Counted from the first letter of the stretch, positions 13,745 through 26,039 are shown. The stretch: DNA of 64,000 nucleotides from Blastobasis lacticolella (GCA_905147135.1 LR990053.1:756501-820500), one strand, 5' to 3'. Numbers and translations are program-made. Notes: generated from the letters alone by a model not told the origin.

Positions 13745-14090
13745 TCAGCGATCCAAGGGCAGTGTCGATTTGGCGCTTCCCGCGATTGGCATGCGATAAT
13801 ACCGATGGCTTTTACGGTCGGCCGTAAAGCAAGGCTTAGTGGCCGCGGTGACCTGATACATGTTAGCTAGGGCGGGGCCGGTGGCACCGAATTGGAGGTT
13901 TTGAGGGATTACAGCGGATCGGGTACTCTTTGGCTTCAATATTTGGAGAGGATATTTTTCGCGGCATTGGCCTTGTTTAAGCGTGCTTGTGAGACCGGTA
14001 ACCAAGGTAGCAACGCTGGCAGATTCTGGGAACAGGATGGACTGTTTCGTACTGTGGGGGTAGTCGAACTTCAGCACCGCAGCGAGTTCA
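13745..14090. other. GC-richer segment open on both strands, unidentified
   Basis: A 110-codon minus frame (13745-14077) and a 108-codon plus frame (13892-14218) overlap. The minus frame contains FGATGPALANMYQVTAATK, with no family recognised. No splice structure or codon bias is apparent by eye. It may be an old exon or retroelement piece, or chance. Confidence 0.25.
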
Positions 14091-14280
14091 CTACTCCTTT
14101 GGAGTGCCTTCTAATACCATTGACAGAACACACTTTTACTACACATATTATCGGGTTTGTCACCACGGTTAGTATTGTTTTACCTCGATATTTCGACGCA
14201 GTTGCATGCGTCATGTAGTGAATAACCACGAAAGTCTTAAAACCTATATTGGCAGAACACGTTCAACAGTTTTGGGAGCC

Positions 14281-15183
14281 AATTGGCACCCCGTGACGAT
14301 ATATATATTTTTCTGTAAATAGGTACGCAAGCAGGTAAGCGAACAACCTGATGAAATGGCCACCGCTACCTTTAGACATTGGCAACGCCAGAGGTATTTA
14401 TTGTGTTCATATATAAATTATCATCCATTGCATAATAAATTTTTATTTACTTCGACTCGTTGTAGCATTTTTTCAAACCATATTGTTATGAAATTGATTG
14501 GCATTACTTTCGATTGTAGGTATATTTTAGCTTAAATTTGAAATTGTAAAGTTTTGTTGACTGTTCGGTATGCTTATTTCTTAGTTGAGTATGTATTAGT
14601 TTATCCAGTTTCTATCATTTGTCATTTATTTATTGCTAGATTTATCGGTGGAAACCTGTAATTGGCTCTGTGGTATTTTATATTGTAATCATTGCTGTTG
14701 GCTTTCCTTAAGTAAATAAAATAAAAAATCCGAAAACCAATCTTGAAGGCCACGCGTGACCACGTTCCCTCCCTATCGCATAATGGCCGCCGTTAGAATT
14801 GGCCTGAATCTGATACACATTGGTCTCATTGCGTATTCTCTGGCCCTACCCGATGGTTGCTTTATGGGCCATGTTTTAGGGCGTACGGCCACTTTACATC
14901 CACCACATAGCTATCTACAACCATATAAGCATAAGTATAGCTACAGCGTACAAACAGTACAGTCTGCTCCTGAGGTTTTAAATGTACTTTTTAAACTTCA
15001 CCGTTAAATTGTTATCTGTTCAATCTGGATGAATTTAGACACAAACCGACAGAATAGGATAAGATTTTAAAGGTTTCTGTAGAAAACCCGAAGCATCAAA
15101 AAAATACATAGGCAGAAAATAATAAAGAAATACATTTGTACCACATTAATGATAAGTAGATAAATAATAAAAGAGTAATAATA
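14281..15183. other. Stretch without a recognised gene
   Basis: 14305-14395 has a diverged retroelement-end repeat. The 83-codon frame at 14756 has a hydrophobic start but no further support. Confidence 0.45.
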
Positions 15184-15366
15184 AGAAGGAGGCCCCGTGG
15201 GCGACCCAAGAAGCGATGGATTGACATCGCTGAGTTGGATACGAGAGCCAACGGCTTACGACGCGAGGATGCCGAAGAACGGGACAAGTGGAGAAGAATG
15301 GGTAGGAAAGCGGACCCTGGCAGGAGCCGGGATAAGCGCTAGGACGATGATGATGATGATGAGTAA
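15184..15366 (+). pseudogene. 3' end of an RTE-like LINE with (GAT)n tail
   Basis: A 53-codon open stretch (15184-15342) reads GRPKKRWIDIAELD, then RDKWRRMGRKADP, the familiar C-terminal end of RTE-type LINE ORF2. It stops at TAG and is followed by GACGATGATGATGATGATGAG. This is a normal 5'-truncated LINE insertion. A related decayed copy is at 58757-58920, and the inverse complement of the same segment is at 26040-26125. Confidence 0.75.
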
Positions 15367-15369
15367 TAA

Positions 15370-16659
15370 TAAGGAGGTTTAGAAGGTATTCATACTACTT
15401 TACATACTAATTAAATTAAAAGAATCCACCAATATAATACTCGGTGACATATATAAGGGAGCAGACTGTACGTGCTGGAATCCATTAAACTACTCGGGCT
15501 CTGGATGACGTCATGGCAGGGTAAGTATAGCCAATGTTTACGTTGTCCTTCCTTATTACTGTAATTTGTTGTGAGTGTGTTGTTTGGTCAATACTGTACT
15601 AGTATTGACGTTTGGTTACTGATTGGTGGCTTTCAGGATTTCATATATGTATATGAAAAGAAACAAGCTATCAATAAAAGTACATACTTTTGGTAGATTA
15701 GATTAGATTACTTTATTTATAATTGAAATTTCGGTTATACTATAATACAATTCATAATATAAGCAAGTCACAAGATATCGTCATTAAAATTTACAATAAT
15801 GTCATAGAATGATGATTTCCAAAATACGTATAAACAAAAAGAATGAATACGTAAAATTAAATGTCAAGTAATTAAATATAAATTAAAATAATTAGTTATT
15901 AGAAAAGACATTAGACACAGTGGGAAAGATGGTACATCTTTCACACGTTTTAAAAAAATATGTAAGCGACTTCGTTGACCTTAAATTTACATTATATAGT
16001 GATAAAGTATTTATATTTTTTTATTTTGCACAGGAAACATATACGCGATGACACAGTAATAATTGTTTCTGGCAGCCTTCCGGGCACTTATCCGGTTACT
16101 GGGGTATTGGGAATTTTTTATCATTAAATAAGTTTAGTTTTGTGTATTTTCTTTTTGTTTGTTGCTATAGTTTTATTTTATGTAAATATTGTAAATACTG
16201 TATCATAAAGTAACATTGTTTAGTGTTAAAGTAATTAACCTTGTTATTGAATTTGGGCATTTTACCTTTTAAAAACACAATTATCCATAAACCTTAAAAT
16301 ATATAAATGTTTCTGAACGTCAAAGTTACAGAAAAATACTTGTGCTCCAAAATGTTTCTCGTTAATACAAAGTTTTAATTAAAATGATTTCCAAATCCTT
16401 CAGAAATTTTGTTTAATTTCAGACGAATGTCTAATCTGCCAAAGGTATTGGAATTTAATTTAGCTGGATTCTACTAATATAATATTTGTGAGTTACATTC
16501 TGTTTTCTTCTGTGGGGGTGTAACTTAAAAGTAATAATAATTAGGCCCATTAAACTTGTAACATGACTTGTGACATGAAAACTGATGGATTTACCATAGT
16601 ATGGGGTTGGAAGTGGTACCAGGTACAACAGTTATACTAGTATATATAGTAAGTACTTT
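15370..16659. other. AT-rich stretch without a recognised gene
   Basis: A TGACGTCA octamer is at 15506-15513. 15685-15800 (GATTAGATTAGATTACTTTATTTATAATTG) looks like an inverted LINE 3' tail. Confidence 0.45.
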
Positions 16660-16905
16660 GGTTGAACACTAACCGATGCCCTTACGGTATGGGTAAACAT
16701 CGTGCTGCACATTTAGGCGACTGAATATGTAACCATGATCCAATTTTGTCAGGTACCGGCTCCTCCCAACTACCCGAAGGAGAAGTACGGAGGTAAGATG
16801 CAGTCGTTACGCTGTAATTACCTGATATGCCAAATCCTGGATCATGGTCAAGGCGGAACCTGGGCCCACGCACGCGAAGGCACATCCAGGACATTAACGC
16901 CAAAA
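16660..16905 (+). mobile_element. tRNA-Thr-headed SINE, 5'-truncated
   Basis: Runs from the ACACTAACCGATGCCCTTACGG segment to CAGGACATTAACGCCAAAATG. No tRNA head. Confidence 0.85.
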
Positions 16906-19047
16906 TGACCATAGGATTGGCTGTAAGATCTGTAAGGGACAACTGCGGAAGACTGCTATACATTATGTAACTGTATTATAAAAATATCTAACACAATTAT
17001 TAAGTACTAACTTACACTAAGACTTTGTAAATTCTATTCAAAAGTCCCCATTAAACCATTTCACTTCACAATTCTTCATTCCCCGCAGCATTCACCACAG
17101 ACACTTTCGAACATTCAATTATAAACTAAGACACAGACCCGGAAAGTTGTTAACTGTAACGTCAGGTGCAATCTAAAATAGCCCCCTCTTTTCCTCCTCT
17201 GGGGGGGAAGAGAGGGGTAAGGGGGTGGGGGATGGGGTCTGGTCACGTCGCAACAGTGACAAATAAAAATGTCGCAATTCCTGGCGGAAGGAAGAGACGC
17301 GCGACATTTGTCGACGGCTGGGACTTGTACTTGAACGGGGTCCGGCGGAGTTTTGCCACAGTTTATTCTGTTTTTAAATTATTTGATGTGCCTCTTTGTA
17401 GCTGGGACGTTGGACGGAAATAGTTTTCTAATGGAAAACCAATTCGGAGTCGGTCTATCCAGTCGGGAGATGCGATGTCCCAGACAGACACAGAAACAGG
17501 TAAATTATAGGTCATTATCTGCAGTGAAAGACCATGTACTTGTAGTTACTAGGAAAGAGAAAAGAATACTTGGTTGGACATCTAAAAAAGATAAATGAAA
17601 GAAGTTTAACAAAAAATATGACAGTGTTCTTTCTGAAGTTACACGCAATAAAGAGTTTACATACACACGATTAAATCGATGATATTTTAAAGGTCAGATC
17701 AGAAGAGTAGCTTAATCAACTATCATGTATAAAGAGGTTAATAAATGTGGAATATTCAAAGCCTACACACGTCAAATTTATAATGCCCGTCTTCTTGAGT
17801 TAGTTTACTAAAAAGTGCTTGCTGATAATATATAATAAAGTATTCGCTATACAACATGTTCGGTAATGTTATAAGGCGTATCTTTTATGTAATAATTTTA
17901 GTAACCTAATGACGCAGGCGACAGAAAACAGATAACCCTGACCAAGTTTACATATACTCAAATATATACTAAACTAGTCATCATTTTTTATCATTTATTT
18001 ATTGCTTCACATGGTATCTAATATCTTAAAAGTATGTAAGTATCTCATGTGTCTCACAGAGCTGATGGCACTGCAAAATAATAAAAAATAAAGCAAAACG
18101 AAAATATCTTAACAATTAAATCTAGATTCCATATTGCATAAATTATTACATGTTCATTAAAAACTCAAGCATTTAAAAAAAAACGAAAACTATGAACCAT
18201 GTCAATTAAACTGACATTAAAATAAAGAAAACAGAATCGTAATAGGTCCGTCCGCTCAAGAGCTACAATGACACAATCAGACAGACACTACCACATACAC
18301 ACAGATACAAAACCCTCTTTTCGTCGTGTGTTAAAAAAGAAGACATTCGCAAACTTCAATGTGGAGCAAGTAGAGACAACTTCGAATAACAGTTTGAACT
18401 CCACCACGTGACCGGGCGACTTCTTCAAACTCTACTTGACCGTATTGCCTTAGTAGAGCTGTTAACAGCTTCACCTCTATATTGTTACGAACGCGATGAA
18501 AATGTAACATTGCCAAGTTTTGCGAACTTATAAGGCAATATAGGGTTTAAACTCTACATTATTGTAGAGATGAGGGAATGTAGAGACGTTAAATTGTTAA
18601 AATGATTTATATTTCACATTAATATTGTTAACTATTTACATGTATTCGAATTTAAGTGAAAATATAAATAGTAAATTTTCACAAATAAAAAGTACATTTA
18701 AGCTTTATTATAAAGATTTTAATATGGTAGCAACACTCGCTTGAGTACCATCTCTTTTGTAATTAGATTTATCTGGAATCCCCACTCAAAAATAAGTTTC
18801 GTTATTGGCATTTCATTTTAATATTGTGTTATTTTTATACAGTATTGTTTGGACGGATGTTTGTTATTCTTTCGTGCAAAAACTTCTGAACAGTTTTGAT
18901 AACACTTTTCAGTTTTTTAACGTGTTTGTAGGTTATATTTCCGAAGCCTTTTTCTCGTTGGGTTAAGCAAAGACCACATTGTTCGACTTGCTACGGTTCT
19001 GGCAGATCTTTCTCGCTTCTTCTACAGTCATTAACATTGTCATACAT
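16906..19047. other. AT-rich stretch with one G-rich tract, no gene recognised
   Basis: Holds the quadruplex tract at 17201 and a repeat piece at 18240-18325. The 85- and 81-codon frames around 17166-17598 overlap the G-rich tract and show no domain. Confidence 0.45.
17201..17237 (+). repeat. G-quadruplex-forming tract
   Basis: Five G-runs of 4-7 (17201-17207, 17214-17217, 17221-17225, 17227-17231, 17234-17237) have loops of 1-6 bases. A C-rich stretch just upstream (17182-17198) could also pair with it. Confidence 0.8.
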
Positions 19048-19318
19048 GACGACCTGAGTAGTTCAATGGTCAACATGCCTGTTTGCCACGCAAGAGGTCC
19101 GGGTTCGATTCCCGGCCGGGCAGAAATTGAAATGATGAATTTTAATTACTGTTACGGGTCTGGATGTTCTATGTATAATAAGTATGTATTTAAAAAAAAA
19201 AGTATGTAATTAGTATATCAGTTATCTAGCACCCATAGTACAAGCTTTGCTTAGTTTGGGGCTAGATGGCGCTGTGTGAATTTGTTCACGAATATTTATT
19301 ATTTATTCATTATTATAC
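19048..19318 (+). mobile_element. tRNA-Gly-headed SINE, full length
   Basis: The head starts GACGACCTGAGTAGTTCAATGG. The anticodon region TTGCCACGCAAGAGG and the B box GGTTCGATTCC are kept, and the body and TTATTATTTATT tail are as in other copies. The 76-codon frame over it is not a gene. Confidence 0.9.
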
Positions 19319-21533
19319 ATGAAAGTCTGTTTAAGGTACTCTTCATCTAACCTTTTTTTTAAATATCATCGTCTTGATCGTGTCGTACTTACGGTTCGTT
19401 CATTCCCTTCCCGACCATTTCATTCACTCCTGACGTTTTGACGAGTGGTTTTACACACGCAAATTTTTTAATACCGCTCTTTTTCGTTGGTTGAAACCGT
19501 AGTATAAGCAAAACGCACAGTAGGGGTTGTACATCTTTGAAGAAAACAAATTACGCGTCGGCTCCTATCAATTCCCGATTCGGATAATTGTGTTTACGCG
19601 ACGCCGGGGCCGGGTCATGTGTGAACGGTTGTGCGAAATGAGGTACCGTGTTATGTAATATAATGAGGTGTCTTACAGTTGCGTACGGATTGTAACCATT
19701 TATCCGGGTTCGCAACTGTATTTTACCTCCGACAAAAAGAGAGAGGTGTTACAAGTTTGACGTGTGTATCTGTGGCGTCGTAGCTCCCGAAACGATGGAC
19801 CGATTTGGATGTGGTTATCACTATTTGAAAGCCAGTTTGATCGAAAAGGACGTTTCATTAAAATCGATTAAAAATTCAGGAAATACTCAAGTCTAAGTAA
19901 ACTTGGTTATCCGACTCTTTCTGTCGATTAGGTTATTCGTAACCAGTTACGAAATAACACGTTTTTTCCGCGCGATCAGAATGGGGTGGACCTTGTCAAG
20001 GAAAATGTACACATTTCTCGCCCGAATTAGCGGAAAGAAGTAAAAGTAACACAAACTCACGGTGACGGCGTCGTTGTTGTTGACAATGAACAGTAAAATG
20101 CAAAGTGACGACACTTAGTTCCTGTTTCAGCCACCAGATCCGATAAGTGACACTGTTCGGACGCTGTGATACACAATAGTCATTTAGCCCAGCTTGCACT
20201 GAATTCTTAAACACATTTATAGACATAGACATAGACATTATTTATTTTGACATCACAATACTCATAATACAAAACTCATTGAGCAAGTTACATTTGTATA
20301 TCTAAATTTAACATAAGTATATATATGACGGATCGCGGTCAATAGTATGGAATCATGTGGTCAATAGTACGGACTTATGACGAAGAAAACGGAAGTGGGA
20401 GTGCGCCCTCTGGTGGGGCGTGCTGACAGAGTCTCGACGGCACGACTCGGGCCGAGTGGCGGCCATTCTTGGCGCGACCGCCGCCGAGGAGTGACGCGTC
20501 TTGAAACTGTCTCCACATTTCGTTTGTTTACGTTTGAAGTTCGTTCATATAAAGTGTTATTTACGTTTGAAAATAAAGTTATTTTAAAATCACCCTTGAC
20601 ATAAGAAAAATATTACCTCAACTGCCTACATTGTGATACTGCTCTGATTTCAAGTGAAATTATAAGTGATGTGCAAAAATGAATTGGAATAAATACAGTG
20701 GAGTAAATGTAAACCTTTTCTTTAATCTATCTGCACGAATAGCTATCGATATCACCACCCTGATGACAATGATCCTGATACACCCCTTTCCTTCACGCGA
20801 CGACATATATTTAAACCCTATTCAAATAAAGCGATTCGAATGATGTATTTATGAATGACTTCTATCGAAATTTTGTGTTTCTCTTAAGCTTAGCGGTTAA
20901 GAACTGAGCAAGCTGCTCTTTTAGTGTCACTCGTTTATCAAATTGGAAGCAAAATTTAGATACCTACTAATATTGAAAAGCAGTATGAACCTTTACTACA
21001 TACACGCCAAGTGTCATACAGACGCTAGCATCAACATTACATAAAAAAACTTAATTTAAGACACTATATTTTAAGACGCTTACCTCTTTACCACTCAAAA
21101 AGGCTATTCTGGGCACAATCACGACCCTGTGCCAGCAAAACAAATGCTGTAATTTCTTGCCATTGTGCCTACCGCGCCTGTGTAGACCACGATTTCTATT
21201 GAACCGCCATCAGGCGGATTGAACCAGATTGAACTGGTATTGTTTGCCCATAGAAACTCAATTTGTGTTCAACTACCCATTGTTTGGCGGCTACCCTAGC
21301 GGGATTTAATTAACTCTATAGATATTACAGTGTTAATGGATCATTAGGCTTCGTATTAGATTAGTTGGATGCCCTCATTAGATAGCAGAGTGCTACTATT
21401 CACGATTTATATGGATTTTATCGAATTCTTAATGAATTTACATTTATTCTCAGTCGGTCCTAGTAATACGTTCCCAGTGGATACGACCGGGAATTAATAT
21501 TCCCAGTTGTTCCTAATGGGTACGTTGCCAGTG
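19319..21533. other. Stretch without a recognised gene; possible decayed LTR piece
   Basis: 19755-19870 is a repeat copy. 20330-20600 is GC-rich and ends with TATAAAGTG, AATAAAG and TTGACA in an order reminiscent of an LTR, but no second LTR or target duplication was found. An imperfect 35-bp duplication (CCTA...ACGTT(C/G)CCAGTGGATA) at 21452-21540 leads into the minisatellite. Confidence 0.4.
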
Positions 21534-22362
21534 GATAGGGCAGGTGTAGGGAAACTGTAGGGCAGGTGTACGGCTGGTGTAGGGCAGACGTAGGGCAGGT
21601 GTAGGGAATGTTAGGGTAAGTGTAGGGCAAGTGTAGGGAATATGTAGAGCAGGTGTAGGGAAAGTGTAGGGTAGGTGGCAAGTGTTAGGGAAGGTGTAGG
21701 GCAGGTGTAGGAAAAGTGTAGGGTAGGTGTAGGGAATGTGTAGAGCAGGTTTAGGAAAAGTGTAGGGTAGGTGTAGGGCAAGTGTTAGGGAAGGTGTAGG
21801 GCAGATGTAGGGAAAGTGTAGAGTAGGTGTAGGGAAAGTGTAGGGTAGGTTTAGGGAATGTGTAGAGCAGGTTTAGGAAAAGTGTAGGGTAGGTGTAGGG
21901 CAAGTGTTAGGGAAGGTGTAGGGCAGATGTAGGGAAAGTGTAGAGTAGGTGTAGGGTAGGTTTAGGGAATGTGTAGAGCAGGTGTAGGAAAAGTGTAGAG
22001 CAGGTGCCGGGAAAGTGTAGGGTAGGTTTAGGGAATGTGTAGAGCAGGTTTAGGGAAAGTGTAGGGTAGGTGTAGGGCAAGTGTTAGGGAAGGTGTAGGG
22101 CAGATGTAGGGAAAGTGTAGAGTAGGTGTAGGGTAGGTTTAGGGAATGTGTAGAGCAGGTGTAGGAAAAGTGTAGAGCAGGTGTCGGGAAAGTGTAGGGT
22201 AGGTTTAGGGAATGTGTAGAGCAGGTTTAGGGAAAGTGTAGGGTAGGTGTAGGGAAAGTGTAGGGTAGGTGTAGGGAAGGTGTAGGGTAAGTGTTTGGGA
22301 AGGTGTAGGGCTGGTATAGGGCAGGTGTAGGGAAGGTGTATAGCAAGTGTAAGGAACGTGCA
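21534..22362 (+). repeat. G-rich minisatellite with 11-12 bp unit and 177-bp higher-order repeat
   Basis: About 70 head-to-tail units vary around GTGTAGGGAAAG and GTGTAGGGCAG. The marker GGGAATGTGTAGAGCAGG starts at 21732, 21854, 21965, 22031, 22142 and 22208. The spacings 111+66 and 111+66 define two 177-bp blocks (21854-22030 and 22031-22207) that differ at only two bases by my reading. A preceding 122-bp block is the 111-bp unit plus one extra 11-mer. The minus-strand frames over it are repeats of LHLPYT and are not genes. Confidence 0.95.
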
Positions 22363-22697
22363 AGTGATAATACTTCAGTTTTCGAGTCAAGAGCCTATGT
22401 CGTTGATATTCCGCTACGGATATTTTAATTTCTGATCCTGTCCTATTCTTAAACCAGAAATAAAAACTATGACACCAAGTTGAAGGTAATAAGTAAGAAG
22501 CTAAATTATTTTCTTTGGTCTACAGGTACGCACATTGGCTGTAAGACATGAAAACATCTTTCCATTTTCTAAAACATTTGTAAGTAAAATTGTCACAGAA
22601 AATATGGAAGCCATAATGACATGACCACGAAATAAGCTGCGTGACTATGCGTTGATCGAGAGTAATTTTTTATGTATAATAAAATAGATAAATATGC

Positions 22698-22790
22698 TTT
22701 GACAAATCACACAGCGCCATTTACCAAAGTAAGCAAAGCTTGTGTTATGGGTGCCAGAGAACTGTTAAACTACTTATCTATTTTTAAACA
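22698..22790 (-). mobile_element. 3' fragment of the tRNA-Gly SINE
   Basis: Only the body end is present (CACACAGCGCCATTTACC, then GTAAGCAAAGCTTGTGTTATGG). The tRNA head is missing, and unrelated sequence starts at about 22790. Confidence 0.75.
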
Positions 22791-23405
22791 CATCACAACA
22801 CGGTTTAGGTTGAATAGGGCATAGGCCTCCTCCAGAGTTGTCCCGGGCGGCAAAGGTCGGTCCGTCTGTATCCATCTGGTATTCCAACTCTTAGGGATTT
22901 GATTTTTATTCAAATCTGAATTTATTTGATACACAATGGAAAAATCCACGTAAAATGGTTCAATATATTGCAGTTTTGAATAAATATCGTTTGAGTCCTT
23001 TTTTTTGGACACCAAATAGCTTACGTAAAATATGAACATAGATTTTCTGTAGAGCTCTCTGTAACAATGGTAGCGGACGGTTTGGATTTTTTAACCCGTG
23101 GTTTTGGTGTTGTCAGTTTAACATGTGTGTCTATGTGTGTGTGTGGAGGCGTGTGTCTGCCTGTGACATTGTAGACTTCCGAACTGTTTATTAACCGAGA
23201 TGGTTCATAGCTTTGTTTTATAAAAATCGGTTTAGTAATTTAGACAATATGAGTTTAATGTAAACTTAGACGGGGATTCATCATCATCATCATCATATCA
23301 GCCGAGAGACGCTCACTGCTGGGCATGCTCCATCATCGGCCGCATCGTCACTTACCACCAGGTGAGGTGCGATCAAATGCCTGACTAGTAAAATAAAATA
23401 ATAAA

Positions 23406-23802
23406 ATATTGTCCTAAGTGTTATAGGCGGTTCCTTGCTCTCTAAACTGCGACGTTAGAGGTGTTCAGTGACACTTCACAAGACGAAGAAGACTGTTTAG
23501 TACACCTTGAACAGTCTTGGACGCCTCGCTTTTATCATTGGAGCAATCGAAATTTTGCTCTAAGGGCAGCAAGTGAAGGAGAAAGTGAGAGTCCTTTCGT
23601 ACCAGGAAATGAAATCAAAAGCGGATCTTTTAGAATAGACGACAGAAACGCAAGAAACTTCATACGGAAGAAACATTCAACTCGCTTCCATTTGAGCTTA
23701 TCCATTGAAACCCAAACACCGCAACTTGGCATTTAACCCCTGAAACTCTAACTCGGAATAGGTGAAGCGCCGATAAATCTGGAGATTAAACAATCAATTG
23801 TG
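23406..23802 (+). repeat. First copy of a diverged 385-397 bp direct duplication
   Basis: It aligns to 23899-24283 from ATATTGTCCTAAGTGTT to AAACAATCAATTGT, with substitutions and small indels. I do not recognise the sequence. Both copies keep an open plus-strand stretch (PGNEIKSG...FRIDDRNARNFIR). Confidence 0.85.
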
Positions 23803-23898
23803 TCCAGATCCAGATTTATCAGAAACCAAAATACAAATCACAATGCGCTCAGTCGGATGATACCTTATACGGGACGCGCTGAGTGCTACCAATTTATA

Positions 23899-24283
23899 AT
23901 ATTGTCATAAGTGTTGTAGGCGGTTCCCTGCTCTCTAAACTCTGACGTTAGAGGTGTTCAGTGACACTTCACAAGAGGAAGAATACCTTGAACAGTCTTG
24001 GACACCTCGCTCTTGTCATTGGAGCCATCGCCATTTCACTCCGGTAAGGCAGCAAGTGACGGGGAAAGTGGGACTCGCGTCGTGCCAGGTAATGAAATCA
24101 AAAGCGGACCTTTTAGAATAGACGACAGAAACGCAAGAAACTTTATACGCAGGAAACATTCCAACTCGCTTCCATTCGAGCTTATCCATTGAAACCCAAA
24201 CACCGCAACTTGGCATTGAACCCCCGAAACTCTAATTCGGAACAGGTGAAGCGCCGACAAATCTGGAGATTAAACAATCAATT
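23899..24283 (+). repeat. Second copy of the diverged direct duplication
   Basis: Separated from the first copy by 96 unrelated bases. It lacks about 14 bases present in copy one near 23490-23505. Part of an unclassified element or a local duplication. Confidence 0.85.
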
Positions 24284-24597
24284 GTACTCAACTCCGTGGG
24301 CCGGGGAACAATGCGCCCGCGATATTGCTCCCTTGATGGATTCACGCAATAAATACCGCTCAGCCGGCGTCGGATGAACTCGGATTTGAGGCACTCTGAC
24401 TGATATATAACAGGCGAGAATTTTCAATTAGCCCATACTGTTTTTGACGTGAACGCGGAGAGAGGTAGGTGTAGTGTACGGTGATTGAGAGCAGTGTTTT
24501 TGATAACTGATAAGAGGATATAGTCATATCGTAAGGTAACGTAAGTATCAATATTCTGTGCTTAAGGTCCTTTAATGTTACGATAATTATATAAATC

Positions 24598-24750
24598 GTA
24601 GGAGCGTCGGTGGCGGAGGGGTTACGGTATCCGATTTGTAAGCGCCCACCGCAAAAATGTAACAATAACTGAGTTAAAGTGTATTAATTGAATACTAACC
24701 GATACTCTTACGCCAGAATCATCACGATGTTTTCCTTCACCGTAAGAGCA
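24598..24750 (+). mobile_element. tRNA-Thr SINE 5' part
   Basis: The head GAGCGTCGGTGGCGGAGGGG, TTTGTAAGC and linker run to ACTAACCGATACTCTTACG, followed by CATCACGATGTTTTCCTTCACCGTAAGAGC, an inverted copy of the linker segment. The copy is therefore rearranged. Confidence 0.7.
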
Positions 24751-24769
24751 TCTACATTGGCCGTGTGGT

Positions 24770-25036
24770 GTCCGGCAGAGCAGAATAGCACCAACCCCTT
24801 ACGCTCATGGGTGTCGTACAAGGCGACTAATGTTTTCGAGGCAAAAGATCATGCGTCTCCGTAGTCTGAAAAATGGAAAGCAGCATTTTTCATTCTTATA
24901 TTTAAACACTGTGATCTCCAACCCACCTGCTAAGCGTGAAGATTATGGCAATAACCTCCCCTTTCGTGGGAGAGGCCCTAAGTCCTACAGTGGACTGTTA
25001 CGGGCTGTGATGATGAAGAGCATCTACATCATCATA
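24770..25036 (+). repeat. Unclassified repeat ending GGGCTGTGATGATGA
   Basis: CGGCAGAGCAGAATAGCACC...GTACAAGGCGACTAATG...TCCCCTTTCGTGGGAG...CAGTGGACTGTTACGGGCTG. A partial plus copy is at 34640-34857 and an inverted near full-length copy at 48945-49200. The open frame across it (24830-25192) continues into the LINE fragment and is not a gene. Confidence 0.7.
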
Positions 25037-25045
25037 CGTGCTTAC

Positions 25046-25220
25046 CTGGGCCGAATAGCCGGCAAGCGCCCCCGTTGGACGGCCCAGGTATCGATGGATA
25101 GACGAAGTCCGGAAAGACCTGCGCGAACTCCAGATAACGAACTGGTGAGTTCTTGTGTTGGAGGCCAAGATACACTTCACACAGACAAGTAGACAAGACA
25201 CACTTAAGTAAGTAAGTAAG
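25046..25220 (+). pseudogene. 3' end of a LINE with (AAGT)n tail, internally deleted
   Basis: The translation shows GKRPRWTAQV, a frame change, then RWIDEVRKDLRELQITNW, a deletion, and VLVLEAKIHFTQ. The tail is (AAGT)n at 25203-25220. It is the same kind of C-terminal region as the fragment at 37679-37762. Confidence 0.65.
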
Positions 25221-25331
25221 AGCATCGGTTATTATTCAACTAATGTATTCGTGTATTGGCATATGGCCGCAACGGAATTCGAACACACCTCTCGCTTACG
25301 AGTCGGATACCCTAACCGCTCAGCCGACGCT
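25219..25331 (-). mobile_element. tRNA-Thr SINE head, inverted
   Basis: The minus strand from 25331 reads AAGCGTCGGCTGAGCGGTTAGGGTATCC...CTCGTAAGC, then the linker to about 25219. Confidence 0.75.
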
Positions 25332-26039
25332 TCTGCTATAATATATCCCGTACTGCAACATATTTGCGTAGCAGTCAAACAATTTATGAACATTACAAAG
25401 CCACTAATAATGATCAACTGGCGTACGTATTTCATGCGGTATCGGCTCCGGGATCCCGGTGACTGCGTAGCTTCAATGAATCAACGGTTATTTGATCGCG
25501 TGTTGTTTTAATTAATGGTAATCGGCATTAACATCGCCCATCCTCGTGTTTGCGGCGGTTTTGTAAAGTTTGTGATCAAATTAATTGGCTCGATGTTTCG
25601 TCGACGCGTTTAGGGGGTCGATACTGCTCATTTTTTTTTATATACTACTCAGTCACAAGAGAGCAGACAGCCAACCTACGATTCTTTCATATAGATAAGT
25701 AAGTAAGTTACGCTTCTGTAAGCTTAAATCTTTTCGTCACACTTTTATATTGAGAACAATTTATATTTATTTATGAGGTTGCCATTTTTGTTTATTTATG
25801 AGATGAGGATAAAAATAGCAAAAATATAAAGGAAAAAGTTTAGGTTTCGATTTTTGAGGCTAAGGTGATTTAACAAGCTAAGGTTAGATAACTAACCACC
25901 ATGAATAGCGAGCAATAAAATTACTAAAAATTACCCTATATTTCCTTGATATCACACAACAAAGACTTAAGAATCCTAACCAGGCTTTGATGGAGTTGGC
26001 ATGGCAAAGTGCACCTTATATGTTGATGACGCAGGTTGG

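Noticed and set aside
20330..20600. Solo LTR
   Set aside because: It has TATA-like and AATAAA signals, but no target duplication, no second copy in the window and no primer site in the right place.
21534..22362. CRISPR array or telomeric repeat
   Set aside because: There are no spacers. The units are contiguous and variable, and although TTAGGG appears, the unit is 11-12 bases, not the insect TTAGG.
24830..25192. 120-codon plus-strand frame
   Set aside because: It runs across two unrelated repeats (24770-25036 and the LINE end), so it is accidental.
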